A stretch of DNA of 64,000 nt from Bacteroidales bacterium (GTDB taxonomy: Bacteria; Bacteroidota; Bacteroidia; Bacteroidales; Bacteroidaceae): positions 1-64,000 of the forward strand of contig SFFB01000001.1 of assembly GCA_004557035.1 (NCBI GenBank), given 5' to 3'. Under the pieces are notes generated by a model. The model made no database searches and was not told where the DNA came from. It saw only the letters and a program-made list of their open reading frames with translations. The translations under genes were made by a program, and so were the position numbers. Positions 27,298-35,395 of the stretch are shown piece after piece. Each line of letters begins with the position of its first letter. The first letter of the stretch is position 1.

Positions 27298-28233
27298 ATG
27301 TACCACCTTCTGGCCTTCATCACCATCTGCATTTGGGGCACGACTTTCGTGTCTACGAAGTTGTTGCTCCAGGCGGGTCTCTCACCGACGAGCATCTTCG
27401 TTTGGCGCTTTGCCATGGCCTATGCCGGTATGCTGGTCTTCTCCCATCGGCGCCTATTTTGCCGCTCGTGGCGCGACGAAGCCATCATGATGGTGGCGGG
27501 TCTCACCGGCGGCTATCTCTATTTCATCACCGAAAACACGGCCCTTAAGTGCGCCCCTGCCGGCATCATCTCGCTCATCGTCTGCCTGGCTCCACTGTTT
27601 ACTGCCTTAGGCGCACTCTTCACTCCTCATAAACAGGGTCTCACCCGACGGCTCTGGTGGGGCATGGCCATAGCGCTTGGCGGAGTGGTGCTTGTGGTGA
27701 GTCGCGGCGACGGCCAAGGCGGCAACCACCTGTTGTTCGGCGGCGGACTGGCTCTTATGGCTGCAGCGCTTTGGGCGGTCTATCAGCATGTAGTCAAGCC
27801 ATTGGCCGACAAATACGGCACAGCGCTGCTCACCCGGAAGGTCTTCGGCTACGGTCTGCTGGCGGCTTTGATTGGCGAACCGCTGCTGAGTCTCTTCAGC
27901 GACGCTCATGGCTATCCGGTCATCATCTCCGAAGTGAGCCAAGCCATCACCCAGCCCATCGTATGGGGCAATCTGCTCTTCTTGGGCCTCATCGCCTCGC
28001 TCGCCTGCTATTTTGTGTGGAACAAGGTGGCCCAACAGCTCGGCGCCGTCGTATCGGCCAACTACATCTACCTCAATCCGCTGACCACCTGTCTCTTCTC
28101 GGCCATCTTTCTCGGCGAACCGCTCACGCCGATGATTATTCTCGGTGGCACGGCCATCATTCTCGGTGTCTGGCTCGCCGTGGGCCAACCGGTGAGACGC
28201 GGCCTACTTCATTCTGCAATCAAATCAAAATAA
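27298..28233 (+). CDS. EamA/DMT-superfamily permease
   Basis: 311 aa, about ten membrane helices in two EamA repeats (first half from YHLLAFITICIWGTTFV, second from LALMAAALWAVYQHVV). Members export small metabolites such as amino acids; the substrate is unknown. The ATG at 27298 is preferred over 27247, which would overlap mazG by about 38 bp and add a polar, unlikely leader. NYIYLNPLTTCLFSAIFLGEPLT is the typical C-terminal EamA end. Confidence 0.9.
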   Translation: MYHLLAFITICIWGTTFVSTKLLLQAGLSPTSIFVWRFAMAYAGMLVFSHRRLFCRSWRDEAIMMVAGLTGGYLYFITENTALKCAPAGIISLIVCLAPLFTALGALFTPHKQGLTRRLWWGMAIALGGVVLVVSRGDGQGGNHLLFGGGLALMAAALWAVYQHVVKPLADKYGTALLTRKVFGYGLLAALIGEPLLSLFSDAHGYPVIISEVSQAITQPIVWGNLLFLGLIASLACYFVWNKVAQQLGAVVSANYIYLNPLTTCLFSAIFLGEPLTPMIILGGTAIILGVWLAVGQPVRRGLLHSAIKSK

Positions 28234-28254
28234 CCTCACATAGCCTCAACATTT

Positions 28255-29043
28255 ATGGACACCAACGCCACAGAAGAGATTATACAGCCTGAGCGCCAGA
28301 TGCTCCGCACAGAGGGGCTGGTCAAGCGCTACGGTAAACGCACCGTGGTCAACGGCGTGTCGTTCGACGTCAAGCAAGGCGAGATTGTCGGACTGCTGGG
28401 ACCCAACGGCGCCGGCAAGACCACGTCTTTTTACATGACCACCGGCCTCGTCGTGCCCAATGGCGGCAAAATCTTTCTCGACGACAAAGAGATTACCAAA
28501 TATCCCGTCTACAAAAGGGCCCGGGCCGGCATAGGCTATCTGGCACAAGAGGCCTCCGTGTTCCGCAAAATGAGTGTCGAAGACAACATCGCCTCGGTGC
28601 TTGAAATGACGGGCAAGTCCAAGGAGGAGCAACGCGACATGCTCGAGAGCCTCATCAAGGAGTTTCGTCTGGAAAAGGTGCGCAAGAACAATGGCGACCG
28701 TCTCTCAGGCGGTGAGCGCCGACGCACGGAGATTGCCCGCTGTCTGGCCATTTCACCCAAATTCATCATGCTCGACGAACCCTTTGCCGGCGTCGACCCC
28801 ATAGCCGTCGAAGACATCCAATATATTGTCTGGAAGTTGAAAGACAAAAACATAGGCATCCTCATCACCGACCACAACGTCGAAGAGACACTCTGCATCA
28901 CCGACCGGGCCTACCTGCTTTTTGAAGGCCGCATCCTCTTTCAGGGCACGCCCGAAGAACTGGCCGAAAACCAGGTGGTGCGCGACAAATACCTCACCAA
29001 CTCTTTCAAACTCCGCAAAAAAGATTTCCAAAACCTGCGTTGA
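28255..29043 (+). CDS. lptB: LPS export ABC transporter ATP-binding protein
   Basis: Cytoplasmic ATPase of the Lpt bridge that moves lipopolysaccharide from the inner to the outer membrane. It has 262 aa: Walker A GPNGAGKTTS (about 44-53), ABC signature LSGGERRRTEIAR, Walker B FIMLDEPFAGVDP and H-loop ITDHNVEE. YLAQEASVFRKMSVEDNI is the LptB-type Q-loop region. The first 15 residues before MLRTEGLVKRYG may not be translated, since an internal ATG would also serve. Its membrane partners LptF/G are not here. Confidence 0.95.
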   Translation: MDTNATEEIIQPERQMLRTEGLVKRYGKRTVVNGVSFDVKQGEIVGLLGPNGAGKTTSFYMTTGLVVPNGGKIFLDDKEITKYPVYKRARAGIGYLAQEASVFRKMSVEDNIASVLEMTGKSKEEQRDMLESLIKEFRLEKVRKNNGDRLSGGERRRTEIARCLAISPKFIMLDEPFAGVDPIAVEDIQYIVWKLKDKNIGILITDHNVEETLCITDRAYLLFEGRILFQGTPEELAENQVVRDKYLTNSFKLRKKDFQNLR

Positions 29044-29093
29044 ACGCAAGGCCATCCCTACCCTATCCATCCCATCCACACAAACCTACCGAC

Positions 29094-31601
29094 ATGACCT
29101 TATCTCTTGTTCTCTCTGCCTGTGCGTTGGTGGCTGCCCCAACTCCGGCCAACGCCGACACGCTCACCATCCAGACAGCCCGCCAAATCATCCCTTATAG
29201 CGTCAGCCGACCGCTCTCGGCCGATAGCGTCGACCTCAGCGGCAAGGCATTCGACACAAAAAAACTGCTGGAAAACAACACACGCGTCCGTTTCAACGAT
29301 GCGGCATTCAGCGGCACCATTGCCAAAGACGCCATACTTCAGGCCGACACCACAGCCGGCCGCTTCACATTGAATGCCATACGCTTCGCTCTCGATGCCA
29401 ACCAGTTTGTCAAGGCCGACCTTCACATCGACGGCATCAAAGACTACAAACTTTTTGTTGACAACAAACCCCAAGACGACAAGTCGCTCTCGTTCACGCC
29501 CGGCCGCAAGACACTCACCATCGTGTCGCTCTCTGAGCCTGCTGTCCGCGACTCTTTTAATGTCTACCTCACTGGCAAGAGCCTCGAGGGTCTTTCTGTC
29601 GCTGCCGGCGACAAGCAGTTCTACACGATGGACCTGATGCTTCACGGCGCCCATTATTATAATGTGTCGCTCTCGCCTTCCGGCCGCTATCTCGTCACGT
29701 CTTATTACGACAAGCAACACTCCGGCAAAAACGTGTTCCGTACAGTGCTCACCGAGACGGCCACTCAGCGCATCGTCCGTCGCTGGGACGCCTACCAATC
29801 GCTCACATGGGACCCGACCAAAGACATCGCCTACATCACTCGCGAGGCCGAAGATGGCTGGGACCTCATTGCCTACGACCCGCAAAGCGGCAGCGAGACG
29901 GTCTTTGCCTCACACCTGCCGGTGCAACACTTCACGCTCTCGCCCGACGGCAGCTACATCGTTTTCAGTCGTGGACAAGAGCAACCCAAAGAAAACGTGG
30001 CCGGACTCAAGCGCCTCTACAATCCCGACGACCGCATGCCGGGTTGGCGTTCACGCAATGCCTTGTCGGTCTACGACCTCAAGACAGGACGCGAACAGAC
30101 ACTCAATTTCGGCCCCAACTCGGCCTGGCTTGCCGACATCTCGGCCGACAGTAGGCGGGTGCTTTTCTCTTCGTCTTATCTTGACCCCTCGCTCCACCCC
30201 TTCGACCGCACGTCGGTCTATGAATACGATGTCACGACAGGCAAAATCGACACACTGCTCCGCGACACGGTCTTTATTGCCGGGGTGAAATACTCGCCCG
30301 ACGCCAAGCAGCTGCTCATCAAGGCCTCACCGGCTGCGTTTGAGGGCATAGGCTCTGAGGTGGCACAAGACCAACACCCCAACGGCTTTGACTATCGCCT
30401 CTTCCTCTTCGACCGCGGAACGGGCCTCACCGAACCTTTGCTGTGCAGTTTTGCACCTTCTGTCGAAAAAGTCGTTTGGTCAAAAGGCGACGGACAAATC
30501 TATTTCAGTGCCACCGACGGCTGCGACCAAACGCTTTTCCGCCTCAATCCCTCCACCCGCAAGGTGACACGTTTCAGTCTGCCTGTGAGCTATATGCAGG
30601 GCTTCACCATCGCCGAGGGCCAGCGCAAGACGCCCACGGCGGTCTATTTCGGACAGACGGGTGAGCGTGCCCGCGAAATGTTTGTCAGCACACTCGGCTC
30701 TGAGCGGCCTTCGGCCCGTCGCATTGGCGACATAGACTTCGACCGCCTTATGGCCGACGTGAAGTTGGGCTCTTGTCACGACTGGACCTTCAAGGCTTCA
30801 CGTGGCGACAGCATCCATGGTTTCTATTTCCTTCCGCCCGATTTCGACGCCACCAAGCGCTATCCGCTCATCGTCTATTATTATGGTGGTTGCACGCCTA
30901 CGCCCAAGATGCTCGAGTTCCAATATCCCTTCCAGGTGTTGGCGGCTCAGGGCTATGTGGTCTATGTGTGCGAGCCCAGCGGTGCCATAGGCTATGGCCA
31001 GGAGTTTGCCGCCCGTCACGTCAACACGTGGGGCCAGGAGTCGGCCGACGACATCATCGAGGGCACCAAGGCTTTCGTCGCCGCCCATCCTTTTATCAAC
31101 GACAAGAAGATTGGCTGCATGGGCGCTTCATACGGCGGTTTCATGACGCAATATCTGCAGACACGCACCGACCTCTTTGCCGCTGCCATCTCACACGCCG
31201 GCATCTCCAACATCGCCAGCTACTGGGGCGGTGGCTACTGGGGATATACCTATGGCGAGACGGCACAATACGGCAGTTATCCTTGGAACAATCCCGACCT
31301 CTACGTGAAGCAGTCGCCGCTCTTCAACTCCGACAAGATCAAGACCCCCATACTCCTGCTCCACGGCACGGCCGACACCAACGTACCCACCACCGAGAGC
31401 CAACAAATGTTCACCGCCTTGCGCATACAGGGCAAACCCGTGAGCTATGTGCAGATTGACGGCGAAAACCACGTCATCACCGACTACAACAAGCGTCTGG
31501 CTTGGCAAAACGTCATCTTTGCTTGGTTTGCCCATTGGCTCAAAGACCAACCGCTGTGGTGGAACACACTCTACCCCGACGACCATTTTGGTCTGAAATA
31601 A
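29094..31601 (+). CDS. S9 family (DPP IV/prolyl-peptidase-like) serine peptidase
   Basis: 835 aa with a short signal peptide (LSLVLSACALVAAPTPANA), so periplasmic or surface. The middle 500 residues form a beta-propeller (repeated LSPSGRY, LSPDGSY, YSPDAKQ). The C-terminal alpha/beta hydrolase has nucleophile serine in GCMGASYGGFM, Asp in GTADTNVP and His in GENHVITDY. Dipeptide or tripeptide release from peptides is expected from the family. The start at 29094 follows the lptB stop; the in-frame 29040 start overlaps lptB. The next gene is a GH25 lysozyme. Confidence 0.92.
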   Translation: MTLSLVLSACALVAAPTPANADTLTIQTARQIIPYSVSRPLSADSVDLSGKAFDTKKLLENNTRVRFNDAAFSGTIAKDAILQADTTAGRFTLNAIRFALDANQFVKADLHIDGIKDYKLFVDNKPQDDKSLSFTPGRKTLTIVSLSEPAVRDSFNVYLTGKSLEGLSVAAGDKQFYTMDLMLHGAHYYNVSLSPSGRYLVTSYYDKQHSGKNVFRTVLTETATQRIVRRWDAYQSLTWDPTKDIAYITREAEDGWDLIAYDPQSGSETVFASHLPVQHFTLSPDGSYIVFSRGQEQPKENVAGLKRLYNPDDRMPGWRSRNALSVYDLKTGREQTLNFGPNSAWLADISADSRRVLFSSSYLDPSLHPFDRTSVYEYDVTTGKIDTLLRDTVFIAGVKYSPDAKQLLIKASPAAFEGIGSEVAQDQHPNGFDYRLFLFDRGTGLTEPLLCSFAPSVEKVVWSKGDGQIYFSATDGCDQTLFRLNPSTRKVTRFSLPVSYMQGFTIAEGQRKTPTAVYFGQTGERAREMFVSTLGSERPSARRIGDIDFDRLMADVKLGSCHDWTFKASRGDSIHGFYFLPPDFDATKRYPLIVYYYGGCTPTPKMLEFQYPFQVLAAQGYVVYVCEPSGAIGYGQEFAARHVNTWGQESADDIIEGTKAFVAAHPFINDKKIGCMGASYGGFMTQYLQTRTDLFAAAISHAGISNIASYWGGGYWGYTYGETAQYGSYPWNNPDLYVKQSPLFNSDKIKTPILLLHGTADTNVPTTESQQMFTALRIQGKPVSYVQIDGENHVITDYNKRLAWQNVIFAWFAHWLKDQPLWWNTLYPDDHFGLK

Positions 31602-31672
31602 TCTGCCGCCGGAGTCTCTTCCCGGCACGCCTCTCTTCCGTCTCATCCCCTCACCCTCTTCAGCCTCATCCC

Positions 31673-32548
31673 ATGTCCCATCCTCAGCCACATTGCCACT
31701 TTCATAGGTTCTGCCCGACGGCCGGCCGGCCATACAGCGGCTCGTTCACGGCCCGTTGTCTCTTGCTGCTTGTCTTGCTCATCTGTCTCCCGTCTGCCGA
31801 CGCCATGGCACGCAAAAAAGACAAGCGTAAGAATGCCAACGGCACTCCCGAACTCGTCGAGCCTGATGCTATGGCGGCCAAGGCTGCCAAAGAGCGACGG
31901 GCGGTGACACCCGAGGCGGCCCATACCCACAAGGCCGGCTTCATCAACACCAAATACCGCGAGGGCATCGACGTGTCCCACTATCAGGGCGTCATCGACT
32001 GGCAGCGTGTGGTGAAGAGTGCCAACATCTCTTACGCCTATCTCAAGGCCACCGAGGGAGCCACCTATGTAGACGACACCTACGAGCGCAACCTGCGCGA
32101 GGCCCGCGAGGCCGGACTGAGCGTGGGCAGTTACCACTTCTACCGTCCCAACGTGGCGCCTCAGGTGCAGTTTGAAAACATCAAGGCCAACATCAAAATC
32201 GAAGAGCAAGACCTCGTGCCCATCATCGACATCGAGACGCGCGGCACGGTGAGCGACGCCCAGTTCATTGCCGATCTCAAAGAGCTCATTCGCCTTGTGG
32301 AGCGTCATTTTGGCAAAAAGCCCCTGCTCTACACCTACCAGAATTTCTACAACCGCCACCTCTGCGGACAGTTCAAGTCATACCACTGGATGATGGCGAA
32401 ATACCAAGACGAGCAACCCATACTCTCTGACGGTCGCGACTACATTATGTGGCAATACACGGCCAAAGGCAGCATCGACGGCATACGCGGCCACGTAGAC
32501 CGCAGCCGCATCATGCCGGGCTTCAAGCTCAAGCAGGTGGGTATGTAA
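31673..32548 (+). CDS. GH25 family lysozyme (muramidase)
   Basis: 291 aa. The N-terminus carries a hydrophobic stretch (LLLLVLLICLPSADA, about 30-44) behind a long polar leader, so it is exported or membrane-anchored. The GH25 domain (from about 96) shows EGIDVSHYQGVIDW, with the first conserved Asp, and VPIIDIETRG, with the catalytic Asp-Ile-Glu. It ends YIMWQYTAKGSIDGIRGHVD. It hydrolyses peptidoglycan between MurNAc and GlcNAc. It is last of the mazG run, 71 bp after the S9 peptidase. Confidence 0.92.
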   Translation: MSHPQPHCHFHRFCPTAGRPYSGSFTARCLLLLVLLICLPSADAMARKKDKRKNANGTPELVEPDAMAAKAAKERRAVTPEAAHTHKAGFINTKYREGIDVSHYQGVIDWQRVVKSANISYAYLKATEGATYVDDTYERNLREAREAGLSVGSYHFYRPNVAPQVQFENIKANIKIEEQDLVPIIDIETRGTVSDAQFIADLKELIRLVERHFGKKPLLYTYQNFYNRHLCGQFKSYHWMMAKYQDEQPILSDGRDYIMWQYTAKGSIDGIRGHVDRSRIMPGFKLKQVGM

Positions 32549-32602
32549 GGTTTTTTGAAACAGTAAAATCGTCTCAAAAAACAGGCAAAAACTGGTCATT
32601 CC

Positions 32603-32708
32603 CTTATACCCAAAAGTTTGCCTTTTTCCCAATCACACCGTCACGGCCCTGCAAGTCGTTGACGGTGTGCTTTTTATGGTGATTGGAGCAGCCGGTCACG
32701 CCAATCAC
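32603..32708 (-). repeat. Intergenic element, family B, copy 2
   Basis: On the reverse strand GTGATTGG...CCAATCAC makes the head hairpin (32679-32708). A variable middle of about 40 bases follows, then CGTGACGGTGTGATTGGG, AAAAAGGCAAACTTTTGGG and TATA. It lies 55 bp downstream of the GH25 stop. Confidence 0.75.
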
Positions 32709-32728
32709 ACTCTTTTGCCGCCAAGACA

Positions 32729-32785
32729 CAAAAAAACTCCCGGGCTCTGTCGCCTCAGAGGGGCTGAGCAGAGCTCGGGAGTTGG
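32729..32785 (-). terminator. Terminator of the 55-aa peptide gene
   Basis: On the reverse strand AACTCCCG...CGGGAGTT forms a long stem with an inner GCTCTG/CAGAGC, followed by TTTTTTT, 22 bp after the peptide stop. Confidence 0.75.
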
Positions 32786-32807
32786 ATGGTTTATGGCGTT
32801 TCTGCGA

Positions 32808-32975
32808 TTATTCTTCATCGCCGGGTTGCCAGGGGAACTCGTCGCGGCTGGTGTAAGAGCCGCCGGCACCAATGGTGGTGTCGCCGTCTACGGGCACGTC
32901 AAAGTTTGACGTGGCGATGACGCGCTCCATATTGAGATCGAACTTCGTAGCTGCGGGTTGGATATATTTCTTCAT
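32808..32975 (-). CDS. Small MKKYIQP-type peptide, 55 aa
   Basis: Too short for a 60-codon cut-off but well supported: ATG at 32975, stop at 32808-32810, followed by a terminator. The protein starts MKKYIQPAATKFDLNMERVI and ends with an aromatic, acidic tail (FPWQPGDEE). Short proteins of this form, with a charged YxxP start and a degenerate middle, are frequent in Prevotella genomes and have no known function. It starts 36 bp after the stop of a lost secreted protein (33012-33173), so it probably lost its upstream partner. Confidence 0.65.
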   Translation of the reverse strand: MKKYIQPAATKFDLNMERVIATSNFDVPVDGDTTIGAGGSYTSRDEFPWQPGDEE

Positions 32976-33011
32976 GACGTTTTTAATTTTTTGAGTGATG
33001 AATAGGAGCGA

Positions 33012-33173
33012 TTACTGAGCGATAAACACTTTGCCACCGCTGATGTAGAGGCTACCCTTGGTGGTCTTGTTCACGCGACGACCAGAGAGATCAACCACCT
33101 TGGCGTCTTCAGCAGCCGTAGCCACGTTGTCAATGCCGGTGAGGTTTATGCCTACCGTTTTGCTATTTGCGCT
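33012..33173 (-). pseudogene. C-terminal remnant of a lost secreted protein
   Basis: 53 codons without a start codon, directly preceded in frame by TAA (33174-33176). The encoded end contains GIDNVATAAEDAKVVDLSGRRV and KGSLYISGGKVFIAQ. This is the 'GIDNV ... LSGRRV ... KGxYI.NGKKV' tail that closes many secreted Prevotella-type proteins. The body of the gene has been removed, leaving the tail and the small downstream gene. Confidence 0.7.
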
Positions 33174-33838
33174 TTACATATTTACGATAAATCTATTAAA
33201 TAGATTTATCGGCTGTCGCGAAACAATTGGACGGTTTCTCGGATAAATGTGACGATTTCACGGCATAGTGACAAGAAGAAGTCACATATTGAGCGGCCTC
33301 ACAGACGGTATACAAAACCGTTATTCAATAGTCCGGAGTTAACCTGCCTTCGGCGACAAAATGACAATAAAACCTGTCCGGCAAGGTCAACACTATTTGA
33401 GTTCACCCCATCTTTACGTTTCAATCCCTTAGTTGCGGCTTGTGGGTGCCGCGCCTTAGTGTCTTTTGTTCCTGCTACGATTACCATTATCTTTGGAATA
33501 AGCATAGAGGAGGAGAGCCTTAACAGGACATTTTTGACTGACTCTCAGTATCTTACTGCCATAGGAGAGAAATTGCGGGGCTTATTCGAGAAATTTCTGT
33601 CCTTATGGGCGCAAACACCAGGCGCCATATTGAGACGAAAAGGCCGCTTTAGGGCTTTTGGATATGGCTTGATGCCCGTCTTTTCAATAATCCACCACAT
33701 TTTTTGAAGTCATTTTGTCACTCCCCACCGCCATTTATGCACAAACCGCCAGCACACGACATGAGCGCAAACGGTCGCGATAAACGGCACGAGGAATAAA
33801 AAAAGCCATAAAACGTTTTAGATTTCAACGAAAAGCCT
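33174..33838. other. Decayed intergenic region with palindrome and orphan promoter
   Basis: A perfect palindrome, GATAAATCTAT/ATAGATTTATC (33186-33210), abuts the gene remnant. A promoter signature at 33465-33495 has no gene behind it. A single CTGTCCTTATG near 33599 echoes family A. A 152-codon plus-strand ORF spans this but has no coding character. Confidence 0.5.
33465..33495 (+). promoter_or_regulatory. Orphan promoter with -33 and -7 boxes
   Basis: TTTG at 33465-33468 and TATCTTTG at 33488-33495 are separated by 19 bp, the ideal Bacteroidetes spacing. AGAGGAGGAGAG follows about 10-20 bp later. No plausible ORF starts downstream, so it may drive an RNA or be left over from a lost gene. 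Confidence 0.5.
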
Positions 33839-33846
33839 TAACTTTG
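33839..33846 (+). promoter_or_regulatory. Promoter -7 box of tRNA-Pro
   Basis: TAACTTTG, an exact TAnnTTTG match, ends 11 bp before the tRNA. Confidence 0.65.
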
Positions 33847-33857
33847 CACCGCAAGTA

Positions 33858-33930
33858 CGGAAAGTAGCGCAGTTGGTAGCGCACTACGTTCGGGACGTAG
33901 GGGTCGGGCGTTCGAGTCGCCTCTTTCCGA
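33858..33930 (+). tRNA. tRNA-Pro (CGG)
   Basis: Acceptor arms CGGAAAG and CTTTCCG, D-arm GCGCAGTTGGTAGCGC, anticodon loop TTCGGGA with anticodon CGG, and T-loop TTCGAGT. Discriminator A at 33930; CCA is not encoded. A promoter precedes it and a terminator follows. Confidence 0.95.
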
Positions 33931-33933
33931 CAG

Positions 33934-33972
33934 AGAGCGGTAATCGGTCACCACACCGGTTGCCGCTCTTTT
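33934..33972 (+). terminator. Terminator of tRNA-Pro
   Basis: AGAGCGG pairs with CCGCTCT, with an inner ATCGGT/ACCGGT stem, followed by TTTT. Confidence 0.75.
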
Positions 33973-34115
33973 GCATCCCTCACAGACCCAATGTCGCCCC
34001 TCGCGCGCATACGCGTATATAAATAGGAAAGGGAGGCCGCAAACGCTCACACAGTCTCTCGGCCAATCGGCACAAAACGACCCAGCCTCACATAAATGCA
34101 GATTTTATGCATAAA

Positions 34116-34159
34116 AATGAGCATTTCATTGCATATTCACGCAAAAAGTCGTAATTTTG
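34116..34159 (+). promoter_or_regulatory. argR promoter with possible ARG-box operator
   Basis: TAATTTTG (34152-34159) is the -7 box. Just upstream, AATGAGCATTTCATT (34116-34130) is an inverted repeat similar in layout to ArgR-binding boxes, flanked by TGCAT motifs. Autoregulation by ArgR is inferred. Confidence 0.45.
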
Positions 34160-34185
34160 TCGCATAATTATAACCGACAGCATTT

Positions 34186-34671
34186 ATGAAACAAAGATTT
34201 GACCGCCTCGAGACGCTCCGCATCATTTTGTCGCGCGGCGAAGCAGGCAGTCAGGAGAGCATACTGCGCGAGTTGTCGCGACACGGTTTTGACGTGACGC
34301 AGGCCACCCTCTCACGCGACCTGCGCAAGATCAAGGCCGTTAAAGTGCCCATCCCCGAGGGTTATCGCTACATCCTCCCCGATCACCCTCACTATCAGCG
34401 CAAAACGTCGCCCTCGACCATGTCAGACTATCTGCGCGCCTCGGGCTTTGAGTCGATAGACTTCTCGGGCAATCTGGCCGTAGTCCACACCCGTCCGGGC
34501 TATGCCGGCGGCTTGGCCTCCGACATCGACGCCCGCAGCCTGCCCACCATCATAGGCACCATCGCCGGCGACGACACCGTGCTCATCATCATGGCCGAGG
34601 GCACTGAGCGGCAAAGCCTCATCGACGACCTCGCCACGGTCATACCGGCCATCAAGAGCGTGATGCTCTGA
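34186..34671 (+). CDS. argR: Arginine repressor
   Basis: Arginine-responsive transcription regulator of 161 aa. The N-terminal winged helix has SILRELSRHGFDVTQATLSRDLRKI (about 25-50). The C-terminal hexamerisation and arginine-binding core includes IIGTIAGDDTVLIIMAEG. It is first of argR-GNAT-argG-argC-argD, so it likely controls its own operon through the operator-like palindrome at 34116. Confidence 0.95.
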   Translation: MKQRFDRLETLRIILSRGEAGSQESILRELSRHGFDVTQATLSRDLRKIKAVKVPIPEGYRYILPDHPHYQRKTSPSTMSDYLRASGFESIDFSGNLAVVHTRPGYAGGLASDIDARSLPTIIGTIAGDDTVLIIMAEGTERQSLIDDLATVIPAIKSVML

Positions 34672-34716
34672 AAACATAGCCATACACAATCTGCAAATCA
34701 ACACACCCACAACACA

Positions 34717-35352
34717 ATGGAAGAATACAACGACGGAATTAAAGTCATCGTGGCAGATGCCTCACACGAAAAATATGTAGACACCATTCTCCAAACCATC
34801 ACCGACGCAGCCAAAGTGCGCGGTTCGGGTATCGCCTCGCGCACACACGAATATGTGGCCACCAAGATGAAAGAGCGCAAAGCCATCATCGCTCTCTATG
34901 GCGAGGAATTTGCCGGTTTCTGCTACATCGAAAGCTGGGAAAACAAACACTATGTGGCCAACTCGGGTCTGATCGTAGTGCCCAAGTTCCGCGGCCACCA
35001 TCTGGCCACCCGCATCAAGCGCCTGGCCTTCTCGCTGTCGCGTCTGCGCTGGCCCAACGCCAAGATTTTCGGACTCACAAGCTCGGGAGCCGTGATGCGC
35101 ATCAACACCTCGCTGGGCTATGTGCCGGTGCCGTTTGCCGAACTCACTCAAGACGACGAATATTGGAAAGGCTGCGGCACGCCGGAACATCCCTGCTGCA
35201 TCAACTGTGACGTCTTGGCCCGCACGGGTCGCAAATATTGCGTCTGCACCGGCATGCTCTTCGACCCTGCACGCCACCCCGACCGTCCGCTGCCCGTCGA
35301 AGTGCCGCAAGACGTTATTGACTTCATCAAGAAAAACGAGCCTCAGGCCTGA
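34717..35352 (+). CDS. GNAT-family N-acyltransferase of the arginine operon
   Basis: 211 aa. The GNAT core includes IVVPKFRGHHLATRIKRLAFSLSR (acyl-CoA-binding block near 88-110) and FGLTSSGAVMRINTSLGYVPV. A cysteine-rich tail follows: PCCINCDVLARTGRKYCVC, five Cys in 19 residues, possibly metal-binding. Its place between argR and argG suggests it performs the first step, acylation of glutamate, as an alternative to classical ArgA. Bacteroidetes use succinylated intermediates, so acetyl versus succinyl donor is open. The role is inferred from context only. Confidence 0.75.
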   Translation: MEEYNDGIKVIVADASHEKYVDTILQTITDAAKVRGSGIASRTHEYVATKMKERKAIIALYGEEFAGFCYIESWENKHYVANSGLIVVPKFRGHHLATRIKRLAFSLSRLRWPNAKIFGLTSSGAVMRINTSLGYVPVPFAELTQDDEYWKGCGTPEHPCCINCDVLARTGRKYCVCTGMLFDPARHPDRPLPVEVPQDVIDFIKKNEPQA

Positions 35353-35395
35353 TTTCATACACAAAAACTTCAAACTCCCCAAAACAGACTGAACA

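Noticed and set aside
31502..31672. Longer start for the GH25 lysozyme
   Set aside because: It would lie inside the S9 peptidase gene; the ATG at 31673 follows its stop.
33299..33505. 68-codon reverse ORF that reads protein-like (KARHPQAATKGLKRKDG)
   Set aside because: No start context, no known family, and it overlaps the orphan promoter; at most a gene relic.
33249..33707. 152-codon plus-strand ORF
   Set aside because: Mixed composition without a domain; it spans the orphan promoter and a family A-like motif and lacks a promoter or ribosome-binding context at its start.
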